From M0108 sp937862735 (GTDB lineage Bacteria; Pseudomonadota; Gammaproteobacteria; Chromatiales; Chromatiaceae), in contig CALMDH010000304.1 of assembly GCA_937862735.1 (NCBI GenBank), forward strand, positions 1-64,000: a stretch of 64,000 bases of DNA, in the 5' to 3' direction. Positions 8,801 to 17,010 of the stretch are shown in pieces. Below the pieces are notes generated by a model. That model worked only from the letters and a program-made list of their open reading frames with translations. It ran no database searches and was not told where the DNA came from. The position numbers and the translations under genes were made by a program. How positions within the stretch are numbered: the stretch's first letter is position 1; every line of letters begins with the position of its first letter.

Positions 8801-9886
8801 TTGATCCAGGTCCAGGCCAGGGCGGTGGAGGCCGGCGAGCCCCTCGCCAAGGTACGGTCAGCGCGACTGGACCAGATCCGCCGGCGGGGCGACCTGGCCC
8901 CCGGCGGCTTCGGCGAGGCCCTCGCCCTGGAACTGGAAGAGCCCATGGACAAGCTCTTCGCGCAGTATCGGGAGGCCCTGGCACGCTGGCCCCAACCCCT
9001 CGCCGAGGAGATGGAGATCCTTTTCACCCCTACCCCAGGGGCGCCTGGCGCTAACTGTCATGAGGCCGCCGTCCACACCCCAGAAAATGAAGGGCGTTGC
9101 CGTGACTTTCACGCTAAGCCTGAGGCGGGTCCAGACATACCTCCGGACCTGGCGCCGCCCCAGGAAACAGCAGGGGCGGCGTACCGCCTCCAGCCCCCGG
9201 CCGAGGCGCCGACGGATACCTCTGTCCCTGGGATCGCCGACTGGCTCGGTGGCCTGCGCGCGGATGCGGCGGGCCATCTTGGGCGGGTCGCGCTGGAGAC
9301 CAGCGATCTGGTCAAGGACCGCCATTACCGCGGCGAGAAGATGATCCGCCACTGGGTCGCGCACCTCGCCGGCAACCTGGGGGAGGCACCCCTGACCACC
9401 CTGGTGCTGAGCAAGGTCGGCAAGGTCGAACTCCCGCCCCTGCCCCCGGACCAGGCGCGCGGGCACCTGGCCGAACTGCTCCGCGCCCTGGACGAAGGTC
9501 TGCGCCATCCCCTGCCCCTGGCCACCAGGACGGCCTTCGCCTGGCTGAAGGGCGGCGGCAACCTCGGTGCCGCGCGCCAGACCTATGAAGGCGGCTACAA
9601 CCAGCAGGGCGAGGTCGAGACCGACCCCTACCTGGCGCGGGTCTACCCGGATTTCGCCGCCCTGACTGCGGACGGCGCCTTCACCCGGCTGGCCGAGACC
9701 CTGTACGGTCCGCTGTGGGCGGCCTTGCCCGCCGCCGCGAGCAAGGCCAAGGTGACCGACCAAGCCGGTGAGGGTCGGGGGGCCTCTGGCGGGTGTGTCA
9801 ACCGCAGGGATGCGGTTGGCAAGCCTCCAGGGACGGATTCACGGCGTCCCCCGCCAGAGGCCACCCGACCCGGCGCCGAACATTGA
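5813..9886 (+). CDS. recC: RecBCD enzyme subunit RecC (exodeoxyribonuclease V gamma)
   Basis: 1357 residues from a GTG start, against roughly 1120 for E. coli RecC. The start of the mature family (LMLVHGNRPEALRDLL, LAQSNGIAQWLKL) and the blocks MPMRAIPFRLICLLGMNDGDYPR and RRREDDRYLFLEALLSAR-type are plain. RecC recognises Chi through an inactive nuclease/helicase fold and holds the RecB-RecD complex together during double-strand break processing. The extra length comes from segments with no counterpart in the family: about 8400-8640, 9030-9235 and the C-terminal tail from 9740. These contain palindromic repeats read in frame. recB follows immediately, with a GAGGAG site overlapping the recC stop. 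Confidence 0.93.
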   Translation: MTAIPLPPGLMLVHGNRPEALRDLLLAWVRRYPLAPLETEVILAQSNGIAQWLKLALAADPVQGEGGLGIAAALEISLPSRFLWRVYRAVLGGDAVPETSPFDKSRLVWRLMRLLPEVLTRPEYQPLARFLTMDTDRRKRFQLAERLADLYDQYQVYRADWLAAWAAGEDVLIDARGKRSPLPTEQRWQASLWRALLADVGGLSYAGRAAVHEAFLARAAAGPAGEQPPGLPRRLLVFGISSLPRQSLEVLAALGRWSQILLCVHNPCEHYWADIVADQDLLRAEHRRQRRRAGMPATFAPEHLHLHAHPLLAAWGKQGRDFIGLLDEHDDEEVRDHYAARFHALGQRIDLFDPPRDPAEVTTLLAQLQDDIRDLRPLAESRERWPPVDPARDFSLRFHVAHGPQREVEILHDQLLAAFNADPSLTPRDIIVMVPDIDAYAPHIQAVFGLVDRQDPRHIPFSLADQGRRATDPLLKALEALLALPQSRLAVSDLLDLLEVPALRRRFGITEDELPRLHRWVRGANIRWGLHAAQRASLELPEQKEDEARHTWRFGLRRMLLGYAVGQEAAAWHGIEPFDEIGGLDAALLGPLTRFFAQLDATWRTLREPATVTDWCARLRQLLADYFDAGDNGSGEDAFTLLQLETALQDWQEAADAAGLTETLPLSIVGEHWLAQLDERGLSQRFFAGAVTFATLMPMRAIPFRLICLLGMNDGDYPRQRQPLDFDLMGQDYRPGDRSRREDDRYLFLEALLSARERLHISWVGRSITDNGVRPPSVLVGQLRDHLAAGWRLASPGSSTDEQVMVSAGDTAPETIPNALQAPNEKPPSLLDALTQEHPLQPFSLRYFPSDPAASPWFTYAREWRPGIAESEPPGRVTADGGRSESIPGGLATASLRLTPPSAVTRPSPLPRNSAPAEDAAIASGPDLVGQAQAPLPPLSREEPLRLRDLADFLKAPVRAFFTQRLGVYFDVDDPAAEDQEPFALDHLQRWLLNDELIQVQARAVEAGEPLAKVRSARLDQIRRRGDLAPGGFGEALALELEEPMDKLFAQYREALARWPQPLAEEMEILFTPTPGAPGANCHEAAVHTPENEGRCRDFHAKPEAGPDIPPDLAPPQETAGAAYRLQPPAEAPTDTSVPGIADWLGGLRADAAGHLGRVALETSDLVKDRHYRGEKMIRHWVAHLAGNLGEAPLTTLVLSKVGKVELPPLPPDQARGHLAELLRALDEGLRHPLPLATRTAFAWLKGGGNLGAARQTYEGGYNQQGEVETDPYLARVYPDFAALTADGAFTRLAETLYGPLWAALPAAASKAKVTDQAGEGRGASGGCVNRRDAVGKPPGTDSRRPPPEATRPGAEH
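8439..8528. repeat. Palindromic repeat R1, copy a, in frame inside recC
   Basis: Two perfect 19-base inverted arms bound this element: GGGTGACGGCTGACGGGGG at 8439-8457 and its reverse complement at 8510-8528. Inside lies a second hairpin, CAACCGCA-TCCT-TGCGGTTG at 8487-8506. It encodes an in-frame low-complexity stretch of RecC. An inverted, diverged copy lies at 9773-9870. Confidence 0.85.
9057..9114. repeat. Repeat R2, copy a, in frame inside recC
   Basis: By hand alignment about 40 of 58 bases match the stretch at 10015-10072 in recB, and both are read in the same frame. The encoded peptides share the pattern (C/F)H-x-AA-x3-PE(N/D)E-x5-FHA. In this copy the palindrome seen in the recB copy is degraded. 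Confidence 0.7.
9773..9870. repeat. Palindromic repeat R1, copy b (inverted), at the recC 3' end
   Basis: 21-base arms at 9773-9793 and 9850-9870 pair with a single mismatch. The inner hairpin is CAACCGCA-GGGA-TGCGGTTG at 9799-9818. The reverse complement aligns along its whole length with copy a at 8439-8528, but the arm sequences differ (CCTCTGGC core here, CGGCTGAC core there) while pairing is kept on both sides. It encodes the last residues of RecC. Confidence 0.85.
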
Positions 9887-9902
9887 GGAGCGATATCCAT
9901 CC

Positions 9903-12900
9903 ATGTCCATTCCTCCTACCGCACCCCACGCTGCGCCCGCCGCCACGCCCGTCACCGCGCCCCTCGCCCCTGTGGACAGCGCTGACGCAAACCCTGTCAC
10001 GGTCGCCGCCGACTTTCATGGGGCGGCGCGCCAGGCCCCGGAAGATGAAAGTCTTCGTGGGGAGTTTCACGCCACGGCCATCCCTACCGCAGACGCAGTC
10101 GTTACCCTGGACCCCCTGCGCTTTCCCCTCCAGGGCAGTCGGCTCATCGAGGCCAGCGCTGGCACAGGCAAGACCTTCACCATCGCGACCCTATACGTGC
10201 GCCTGGTGCTGGGTCATGTAAGCCCGCTTGGCAATGGGGCGGACGAGATCCAGGCGGCTACCGCTGACGCTGCCCTTGCGGTGACCCAAAGGGATGGCGC
10301 TGATGATTGCCATATGAATACCCCTGGCGATTCCCGGATGGGTACTTCAGGGAATGCCCGTGGGGCTTTCCAGGAGGATTCGTCGGGCGACACCCAAAGG
10401 GATGATCAGGAGGATGCCTGTGGAGCTACCCAGAGGCCTCCCCAGGCCGCCATGCGCGCCTACACCCCGCCGGAGATCCTGGTCGTCACCTTCACCGAGG
10501 CGGCCACCCAGGAACTGCGTGACCGCATTCGTGCCCGCCTGAACGAGGCGGCGACCTATTTCCGCGCTGATCCGGCCAGCATCAGCCCCCGGCCCGCTGG
10601 CGATGATCCGCTTCATGACCTGCGCCAGGCGTATCCGCCAGAGCAATGGCCCGGCTGCGCCTACCGGCTGCAACTGGCCGCGGAGTGGATGGACGAGGCG
10701 GCGGTGTCCACTATTCACGCCTGGTGCCACCGCATGCTGCGCGAGCATGCCTTCGACAGCGGCAGCCTCTTTACCCAGACCCTGGAGACCGACCAGGGCG
10801 ACCTGCTCGCCGAGGTGGTGCGCGACTACTGGCGCACCTTCATGGTGCCCCTGGGCCTGGAGGACGTCGCCGAGGTGCGGCGCTGGTGGGCTGATCCCGC
10901 AACCTTGCAGCAGGCCCTGCGGGGTCTGGTCGACCATGCCGAACGGCTGGACGCCACCCCGGAACCGGCCCGGACCCTTGCCACGGCGCGGGCGGAGAAG
11001 CGCCAGCGCCTGACCGCCCTCAAGGCCCCCTGGGCGGCCTGGACGGAGGAATTGCAGACCCTTCTCGACGCTGCCGTCGCCACCAAGGCGGTGCACGGAC
11101 GTAAGCTCCAGGCCCGCTTCTACAACCCCTGGCTGGAGGCCCTGCGCGCCTGGGTGACGGATCCGGCCGCCGAGTCCCTAGACCTCAAGACCGGCTGGGA
11201 CCGCCTCACCCCGGAGGGAATCCGCGATGCCTGGAAGCCGGAGCGAGGGCCGGCGCCTAGCCACCCCGCCCTGGCGGCCACCGCCGACCTGCGCGCCGCC
11301 CTGAGCGGCCTGCCCGATGCCCGGGAGGCGATCCTGCGTCACGCCGCCCGCTGGGTGGCGGAACGCTTTGCCGCCGAACAGGCGCGCCGCGCCCAGATGG
11401 GCTTCAACGAACTCCTGACCCGGCTCGACGCCGCCCTGCAAGGGCCTTATGGCCCGCGCCTGACCGACACCATCCGCCGCCAGTTCCCCGTCGCCCTCAT
11501 CGACGAGTTCCAGGACACGGACCCGGTGCAATACCGCATCTTCGATGCCGTCTACCGGGTGGCGAGCAACGACCCCGCCACCACCCTGATCCTGATTGGC
11601 GACCCCAAACAGGCCATCTATGCCTTCCGCGGGGCGGATATCCATACCTATCTCCAGGCCCGCCGGGCCTGCGCCGGCCGGCTCTACACCCTGGGCACCA
11701 ACTACCGTTCCACCCACGCCATGGTGCGGGCCGCCAATCGGTGCTTCGCGGTGGCCGAGGCGCGCACGAGCGGGGCCGGGGCCTTTCTGTTCCGCGGCGA
11801 GGGTGGCAACCCGGTGCCCTTCATCGCCGCCCAGGCCCGGGGACGCGCAGACGCCCTCCACGCCGCCGGCCAGGAGGTCCCGGCCCTCACCGCCTGGTGG
11901 ATGCCGCCCGAGGAGGAGGGCAAACCCTTGACCAAGGATGCCTATCGCGAACAAATCGCCGAGGTTTGCGCCAGCGAGATGGTGCGCCTCCTCAATCTGG
12001 GCCAGGCCGGGCGGGCGGGCTTCGTCGGCGGTGACGGCGCCGCCCCGCTCAGGCCCTTGCGCCCGGCCGACCTGGCCGTGCTGGTCAACAAGCGCAAGGA
12101 GGCCGACCTGATCCGCCGCGCCCTGGCCCGCCGCGGGGTGCGCAGCGTCTATCTCTCCGATCAGGATTCGGTCTACCAGAGCCCCCAGGCCGGTGAGCTG
12201 CGGCACTGGCTGGCCGCCTGCGCCACCCCCGACGACCTGCGCCTGGTGCGCGCCGCCCTGGCCACCCGGACCCTGGGGCTGAGCTGGGCGGAACTGGATC
12301 GGCTCAACCAGGACGACCTGGCCCTGGAGGAACGGGTCCTGCAATTTCGCGGCTACCGCGACCTCTGGCGCCGCCAGGGGGTGTTACCCATGCTGCGCGC
12401 GCTCCTCAACGACTTTCGCGTCCCGGCGCGCCTACTGGGGGCGGACACGACGATGGCTCCCGCTTCGCCGCCCCTGGCCAGTGAAGCCAGCGGCGAGCGG
12501 GTCCTCACCGATCTCCTGCACCTGGCGGAGCTCTTGCAGCAGGCCAGCCTGCTATTGGACGGGGAGCAGGCCCTGATCCGCTATCTGGCCGAACAATGCC
12601 AGGAGGCGGGGGGCGGTGGCCGCGACGATGCCCGGCAGATCCGCCTGGAGAGCGACGCCGACCTAGTGCAGGTGGTGACCGTCCACAAGTCCAAGGGCCT
12701 GGAATACCCCCTGGTCTTTCTCCCCTTCGCCGCCGATTTCCGACCGACGACCGCCAAGGACCTGCCCCTCAAATGGCATGATGACCGGGGCGAGCTGCAA
12801 CTGACCCTGAGCGACGCGGGCGAGGCCCTGGAGCGGGCCGACCGGGAACGCCTGGGGGAGGACCTGCGCAAGCTCTACGTGGCCCTGACCCGCGCCCGCT

Positions 12901-14303
12901 ACGCCACCTGGGTGGGCCTGGCGCCCATCGCCGAGCTCGAACGGGGGGCCTTCGGCTATCTGCTTGGCGGCGGGGAGCCCCGGTCGCCATCGGCGTGGGC
13001 CACGGCCCTGGAGGACCTGAGGGGCGAGTGCGCGGACCTGGCTCTGGTCCCCGACCCGGCGCCGACCAGCGCGCGTTTTCGGGCTGAGGAGGCGCCGGGT
13101 TGGACGGGGAGCGCACGGGGCTCGCGGCCAGTGGTGACGGCCCCCTGGTGGATCGCGAGCTACTCGGCCATCTGCCGGACGGTCAGCCGCAGCGTCCTGG
13201 GCGAGGGTGAGGCCTTGGACATGGCTGATGACATGGTGGGTGTTGGACTGGATGGTTCCGGGTCTCCGGCGACCCCCAGCCGCCTGGTCGGGGCCGCGGA
13301 AACCGCGACCGAGGAGCGCTTTCTGGAGATGCGAACCCTGGGGACCAGTGCCCCGGCCTCGGCGCTTGGGCCTGACGCCTGGGCTGAAGTCGGGCCTGAT
13401 GCACAGCAAGAAGTCGGGCCTGATGCCTGGCCGGTTGGCGTTGATCACCAAGTAGCACTGGAAGGTCAGCTCACTGGCGAGGCTGGCGAGGAACCGCCCG
13501 TAGCACGGACCAAAACGCCGGCCCCCGACTCCCCCCACGCCTTCCCCCGCGGGCCGGAGGCGGGCACCTTCCTTCACGACCTGCTGGAATGGGCCGCCAC
13601 CCAGGGCTTTGGCGCCATCGCCGCCGATCCCGCCCGGCTGCGCGACACCGTCGCCCGCCGCTGCCGGCTGCGGGACTGGGAGGGCTGGATCGAGCCCCTG
13701 ACCACCTGGCTGCTAAGGATCATCACCCAGCCATTGCCGCTAGACTCCCCGTTGGCCTCAGCGGAATCAGCCCCGCGCCTCGCCGACCTGACGACGGCCA
13801 TCCCCGAGCTGGAGTTCTGGCTCGCCACCCAGGCGGTGGAGGTCGGGACCATCGACCGGCTGGTCAGCGCGGCCACCCTGGACGGGGCCCCGCGACCGGC
13901 GCTCCAGCCGGCACGACTGCACGGCATGCTCAAGGGCTTCATGGACCTGGTCTTCGCTTACCAGGGCCGCTACTACGTGGCGGACTACAAGTCCAACTGG
14001 TTGGGGCCGGACGCCAGCGCCTACACCCCCGCGGCCTTGCGGGGGGCCATCCTCCATGCCCGCTACGAACTGCAATATGTCCTCTACCTTCTCGCCCTGC
14101 ATCGCCTGCTCAAGTCCCGCCTGCCGGACTACGACTATGACCGGCATGTGGGCGGCGCCGTCTATCTGTTCCTGCGCGGCGTGGACGGGCCTTGCCAGGG
14201 CATTCACTGGGAGCGGCCGCCCCGTCACCTGATCGAGAACCTGGATGACTTGTTCCGCGGGACCAGCCGCCGGGACCCTGACAGCCGGGAGGTGGCATCG
14301 TGA
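9903..14303 (+). CDS. recB: RecBCD enzyme subunit RecB (helicase/nuclease)
   Basis: 1466 residues from the ATG at 9903, 12 bases after a GAGGAG site; the same frame is open back into recC but lacks a better start. E. coli RecB has about 1180 residues. RecB is the 3'-5' SF1 helicase and the sole nuclease of RecBCD. Walker A (EASAGTGKT, about residues 83-91), helicase motif II (ALIDEFQDTDPVQYRI), motif III (LIGDPKQAIYAFRGAD), VVTVHKSKGLEYPL and the C-terminal nuclease motif GMLKGFMDLVF...DYKSNWLG (D1361, K1363) are all present, so it should be active. Extra segments are the N-terminal 60 residues, an acidic insert between Walker A and EILVVTFTEAATQE (10225-10455), and a long spacer before the nuclease domain (13100-13560). 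Confidence 0.94.
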   Translation: MSIPPTAPHAAPAATPVTAPLAPVDSADANPVTVAADFHGAARQAPEDESLRGEFHATAIPTADAVVTLDPLRFPLQGSRLIEASAGTGKTFTIATLYVRLVLGHVSPLGNGADEIQAATADAALAVTQRDGADDCHMNTPGDSRMGTSGNARGAFQEDSSGDTQRDDQEDACGATQRPPQAAMRAYTPPEILVVTFTEAATQELRDRIRARLNEAATYFRADPASISPRPAGDDPLHDLRQAYPPEQWPGCAYRLQLAAEWMDEAAVSTIHAWCHRMLREHAFDSGSLFTQTLETDQGDLLAEVVRDYWRTFMVPLGLEDVAEVRRWWADPATLQQALRGLVDHAERLDATPEPARTLATARAEKRQRLTALKAPWAAWTEELQTLLDAAVATKAVHGRKLQARFYNPWLEALRAWVTDPAAESLDLKTGWDRLTPEGIRDAWKPERGPAPSHPALAATADLRAALSGLPDAREAILRHAARWVAERFAAEQARRAQMGFNELLTRLDAALQGPYGPRLTDTIRRQFPVALIDEFQDTDPVQYRIFDAVYRVASNDPATTLILIGDPKQAIYAFRGADIHTYLQARRACAGRLYTLGTNYRSTHAMVRAANRCFAVAEARTSGAGAFLFRGEGGNPVPFIAAQARGRADALHAAGQEVPALTAWWMPPEEEGKPLTKDAYREQIAEVCASEMVRLLNLGQAGRAGFVGGDGAAPLRPLRPADLAVLVNKRKEADLIRRALARRGVRSVYLSDQDSVYQSPQAGELRHWLAACATPDDLRLVRAALATRTLGLSWAELDRLNQDDLALEERVLQFRGYRDLWRRQGVLPMLRALLNDFRVPARLLGADTTMAPASPPLASEASGERVLTDLLHLAELLQQASLLLDGEQALIRYLAEQCQEAGGGGRDDARQIRLESDADLVQVVTVHKSKGLEYPLVFLPFAADFRPTTAKDLPLKWHDDRGELQLTLSDAGEALERADRERLGEDLRKLYVALTRARYATWVGLAPIAELERGAFGYLLGGGEPRSPSAWATALEDLRGECADLALVPDPAPTSARFRAEEAPGWTGSARGSRPVVTAPWWIASYSAICRTVSRSVLGEGEALDMADDMVGVGLDGSGSPATPSRLVGAAETATEERFLEMRTLGTSAPASALGPDAWAEVGPDAQQEVGPDAWPVGVDHQVALEGQLTGEAGEEPPVARTKTPAPDSPHAFPRGPEAGTFLHDLLEWAATQGFGAIAADPARLRDTVARRCRLRDWEGWIEPLTTWLLRIITQPLPLDSPLASAESAPRLADLTTAIPELEFWLATQAVEVGTIDRLVSAATLDGAPRPALQPARLHGMLKGFMDLVFAYQGRYYVADYKSNWLGPDASAYTPAALRGAILHARYELQYVLYLLALHRLLKSRLPDYDYDRHVGGAVYLFLRGVDGPCQGIHWERPPRHLIENLDDLFRGTSRRDPDSREVAS
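10011..10072. repeat. Repeat R2, copy b, in frame inside recB
   Basis: Inverted arms GACTTTCAT (10011-10019) and ATGAAAGTC (10045-10053) enclose a GGGGC/GCCCC stem. The element continues to GTTTCACGC, similar to the recC copy at 9057-9114. It is read through in the N-terminal extension of RecB. Confidence 0.7.
10284..10404. repeat. Direct repeat within the RecB insert
   Basis: ACCCAAAGGGATG occurs at 10284-10296 and again at 10392-10404. The 108-base spacing is a multiple of three, so duplication keeps frame. The segment encodes an Asp/Gly/Thr-rich loop placed between the Walker A motif and the next helicase motif. Confidence 0.65.
13368..13430. repeat. 24-base tandem repeat in the RecB linker
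   Basis: Units starting at 13368, 13392 and 13416 each begin GGGCCTGA and encode GPDA-type octapeptides (GPDAWAEV, GPDAQQEV, GPDAWPVG). They sit in the spacer between the helicase and nuclease domains. Confidence 0.75.
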
Positions 14304-16801
14304 ACCCTTCGCGAGCCAACCGATCCGTCCGCGACCCCCTCCCCGGGTTGGACGCGGCCGGCCAAAAGGTCCCCCTGACCCATGCCCAACTGACCCCGGA
14401 TATCTCGGGCCGGGCACGACTGGCGCAACTCCTGGAGCACTGGACCCAGGAGGGCTGGCTGCGCCCCCTGGATCTGGCCTTCGCCAACTTCCTGGGCCAG
14501 GAGGTTCCGGACGCAGACCCCCTGGCGCTCCTGGCCGCCGCCCTGGCCAGCCACCAGCTTGGCCGTGGCCACGCCTGTCTGGACCTGGACGCGACCCTGC
14601 GCAACCCGGGCTTCGCCCTTTCCCTGCCGCCGGAGGGCATGGAGACGGAGACTGCCAGCGGCGAGCCGCCACCCCACCCCGCGACCCTGCTGGCGGGGCT
14701 GAACCTGACCTCCTGGCGGGTCGCCCTGGATCACCCCGACCTGGTCGGTACGGGACCGGGCGGGACACCCCTGGTCCTGGCCGGTCCGCGCCTCTACCTG
14801 CGCCGGTACTGGGAATACGAGCGAGCGGTGAGCGATTTGATCCAGAGCCGGATGGCCGATGTCCCGGCCGAAGGGACGACCTTGCCGCTGACCACCCTGC
14901 GCCAGATCCTTGGCCACCTCTTCCCGCCGTCGGCAATCGACCCCGACTGGCAGAAGATCGCCTGCGCCCTGGCGGCCCGTGGGGCCTTCAGCGTTATCAC
15001 TGGCGGCCCCGGCACCGGCAAGACCACCACCGTGGTGCGCCTGCTGGCCCTGCTCCAGGCCCTCGCCCTGACCGCCCCGGCGCCCGGCAAGACGGCCCGC
15101 CCCCTGCGTATCCGTCTGGCAGCGCCCACCGGCAAGGCGGCGGCGCGCCTCAATGCCTCCATCGCGGGTGCCGTCGCCAGCCTGCCCCTGGCCGAACTGG
15201 AGCATGCCGGGCTGGCAAATGCCGCGACCCTGCGGGCCAGCATCCCCCTCACCGTCACCACCCTGCATCGGCTCTTGGGCAGCCGGCCCGATACCCGCCG
15301 CCTGCGCCATCACGCCGGTAATCCCCTGGCCCTGGACCTGCTGGTCATCGACGAGGCCTCGATGATCGATCTGGAGATGATGGCCGCGGTCCTGGCCGCC
15401 CTGCCGACCAAGGCCCGGCTGATCCTGCTCGGCGACAAGGATCAGCTCGCCTCGGTGGAGGCCGGCGCGGTGCTGGGCCAGCTCTGCCAGCGGGCTGCCG
15501 GTGGCCATTACACCCCGGCGACCCGCGACTGGCTGGCGGCGGTGACCGACGTGGGGACGGTCAGGGGCGAGATGGACATACCCGACCATGCGGACCGCTC
15601 GGATCAATTGGATCACCTGGCTCACGGTACCCCGGCCGTAACCGTTCAGCCCCCCGCTCTCCAACCCTCTCACGCCCTGGGAGAGGGAACAGGAGAATCA
15701 GCGGCTTGTACTATCCATGTCAGCCCAGGCAGGGGGTGTGAACGCTTACCCCTGGCCAATTCGGGCCTGGCCAATCCGGGCCTGGATGATCTCATCGATC
15801 CGGCGGGGACCGACCTCGACCAGGCCGTCGTCATGCTCCGTCATAGCCATCGCTTTGCCGCGGACAGCGGGATCGGCCAGCTCGCCGCGGCGGTCAACGC
15901 TGGCCGCGCTACGGCGGTCGGCGACCTTTGGGCGCGAGGGCACCGCGATCTGGCCTTGGTCGTCATCGCGGACAAGTTGGAGGCCAGCCGCGATAAGCTG
16001 GATACCGCTTCTAAGCTCCAAGACACCCCCACAGAACACCTGGATGCCACCTTCAGACAGCTCCTCGTCCAGGGTGGGGCTGCAAAGTCGCCAAGCGCCA
16101 CGGAGCCTAAACAATCGGTAGCTACCGGAGAATCTTCAAACAGGCTCCCGCCCCGGGTCGGCTATCGGCATTTTCTGGAGGTCCTGCAACACCGGCGCCC
16201 GCCCCTGGGCGCGGTGGCCGAGCATTATGACGACTGGGCGCGAGACGTCCTCGCCGCCCAGGGCCAATTCCAGGTACTGTGCGCCCTGCGCCGGGGTCCC
16301 TGGGGGGTGGCGGGACTGAACGAGATGATCGCCCGCCTGCTGTGGGAGGCCGGGCTGATCCCCGCGAGCCACGGCTGGTACCTGGGCCGACCGGTCCTGG
16401 TCACCCGCAACGACTATGCCCTGGGGCTGATGAACGGGGATATCGGCGTCACCCTGGCCCGTCCCGCCGCCGCGGGCGAACCGGAACGGCTACGCGTCGC
16501 CTTCCCTGCCGGCGATGGCCAGCAGGGCATCAAGTGGGTCCTGCCCAGCCGTCTCCAGGCGGTGGAGACCGTCTTTGCCCTTACCGTCCACAAGTCCCAG
16601 GGCTCGGAATTCACCCATGCCGCCCTGGTCCTGCCGGACAAGCCGAGTCCGATTCTGACCCGTGAACTGCTTTATACCGGCATCACTCGCGCCCGCCACT
16701 ATTTCACCCTCGTCCGCCCGGGTGATGAGCGGGTGCTGGAACAGGCCGTGGAACAGCGCGTGCTGCGGGCGAGTGGTTTGTTGCTGGCTGAGGGGGACTG
16801 A
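14300..16801 (+). CDS. recD: RecBCD enzyme subunit RecD (5'-3' helicase)
   Basis: 833 residues from a GTG whose last bases overlap the recB stop (GTGA), a translational-coupling arrangement. E. coli RecD has 608. RecD is the fast 5'-3' SF1 helicase of RecBCD and regulates RecB nuclease. Walker A is GGPGTGKTTT (K241); LLVIDEASMIDLEMM (Walker B), LILLGDKDQLASVEAGAVLGQL and the C-terminal VFALTVHKSQGSEFTHAALVLP and LLYTGITRAR blocks are intact. The extra residues are a spacer after ATRDWLAAV (about 15540-15800), containing a repeat-derived palindrome and a 15-base tandem duplication, and another at about 15990-16150, both between conserved helicase motifs. Confidence 0.93.
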   Translation: MNPSRANRSVRDPLPGLDAAGQKVPLTHAQLTPDISGRARLAQLLEHWTQEGWLRPLDLAFANFLGQEVPDADPLALLAAALASHQLGRGHACLDLDATLRNPGFALSLPPEGMETETASGEPPPHPATLLAGLNLTSWRVALDHPDLVGTGPGGTPLVLAGPRLYLRRYWEYERAVSDLIQSRMADVPAEGTTLPLTTLRQILGHLFPPSAIDPDWQKIACALAARGAFSVITGGPGTGKTTTVVRLLALLQALALTAPAPGKTARPLRIRLAAPTGKAAARLNASIAGAVASLPLAELEHAGLANAATLRASIPLTVTTLHRLLGSRPDTRRLRHHAGNPLALDLLVIDEASMIDLEMMAAVLAALPTKARLILLGDKDQLASVEAGAVLGQLCQRAAGGHYTPATRDWLAAVTDVGTVRGEMDIPDHADRSDQLDHLAHGTPAVTVQPPALQPSHALGEGTGESAACTIHVSPGRGCERLPLANSGLANPGLDDLIDPAGTDLDQAVVMLRHSHRFAADSGIGQLAAAVNAGRATAVGDLWARGHRDLALVVIADKLEASRDKLDTASKLQDTPTEHLDATFRQLLVQGGAAKSPSATEPKQSVATGESSNRLPPRVGYRHFLEVLQHRRPPLGAVAEHYDDWARDVLAAQGQFQVLCALRRGPWGVAGLNEMIARLLWEAGLIPASHGWYLGRPVLVTRNDYALGLMNGDIGVTLARPAAAGEPERLRVAFPAGDGQQGIKWVLPSRLQAVETVFALTVHKSQGSEFTHAALVLPDKPSPILTRELLYTGITRARHYFTLVRPGDERVLEQAVEQRVLRASGLLLAEGD
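15657..15695. repeat. Repeat R3, copy a, in frame inside recD
   Basis: CCCTCTC (15665-15671) and GAGAGGG (15681-15687) form a short hairpin flanked by CTCTCCAA and GAACAGGAG. The same pattern with longer G/C arms occurs on the opposite strand in the intergenic element at 23936-23982, so an intergenic-type repeat appears to have entered recD without breaking the frame. Confidence 0.6.
15752..15781. repeat. 15-base tandem duplication in recD
   Basis: CTGGCCAATTCGGGC is followed at once by CTGGCCAATCCGGGC. The pair encodes LANSG-LANPG in the RecD-specific spacer and keeps frame. Confidence 0.8.
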
Positions 16802-17010
16802 AGGGCGCCGGGCCTTGGGCTGATGCGCTGCCGGTCCCTACTTTGCCTCCCAGGGCAGGCCAGACCCTGCCGCCGTCAGACGCGAAGGCCTTCCCTCGCT
16901 GGAGGGAGTGGACTCCTGACGCCAGGGCGCTATCCTGCTCCCCTGCCGGCCCCACTCCACTGCCGCCGATCATCCCCTTTCCGCTACTAACCGCAGAACG
17001 AGCACCGCCC
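16802..17010. other. recD-purB intergenic region
   Basis: About 200 bases with no gene. A loose inverted repeat (CCGTCAG near 16872 against CTGACGCCAGGG near 16915) could fold but lacks a T-run, so I do not call a terminator. No clear purB promoter or purine riboswitch is visible. Confidence 0.4.

Noticed and set aside
16860..16930. Possible third copy of repeat R1 between recD and purB
   Set aside because: Only a loose CCGTCAG/CTGACG pairing and a vague likeness to the repeat core; the inner hairpin is missing.
16843..17010. N-terminal extension of PurB from upstream in-frame codons
   Set aside because: The extension has no similarity to PurB and the ATG at 17011 gives the standard start.
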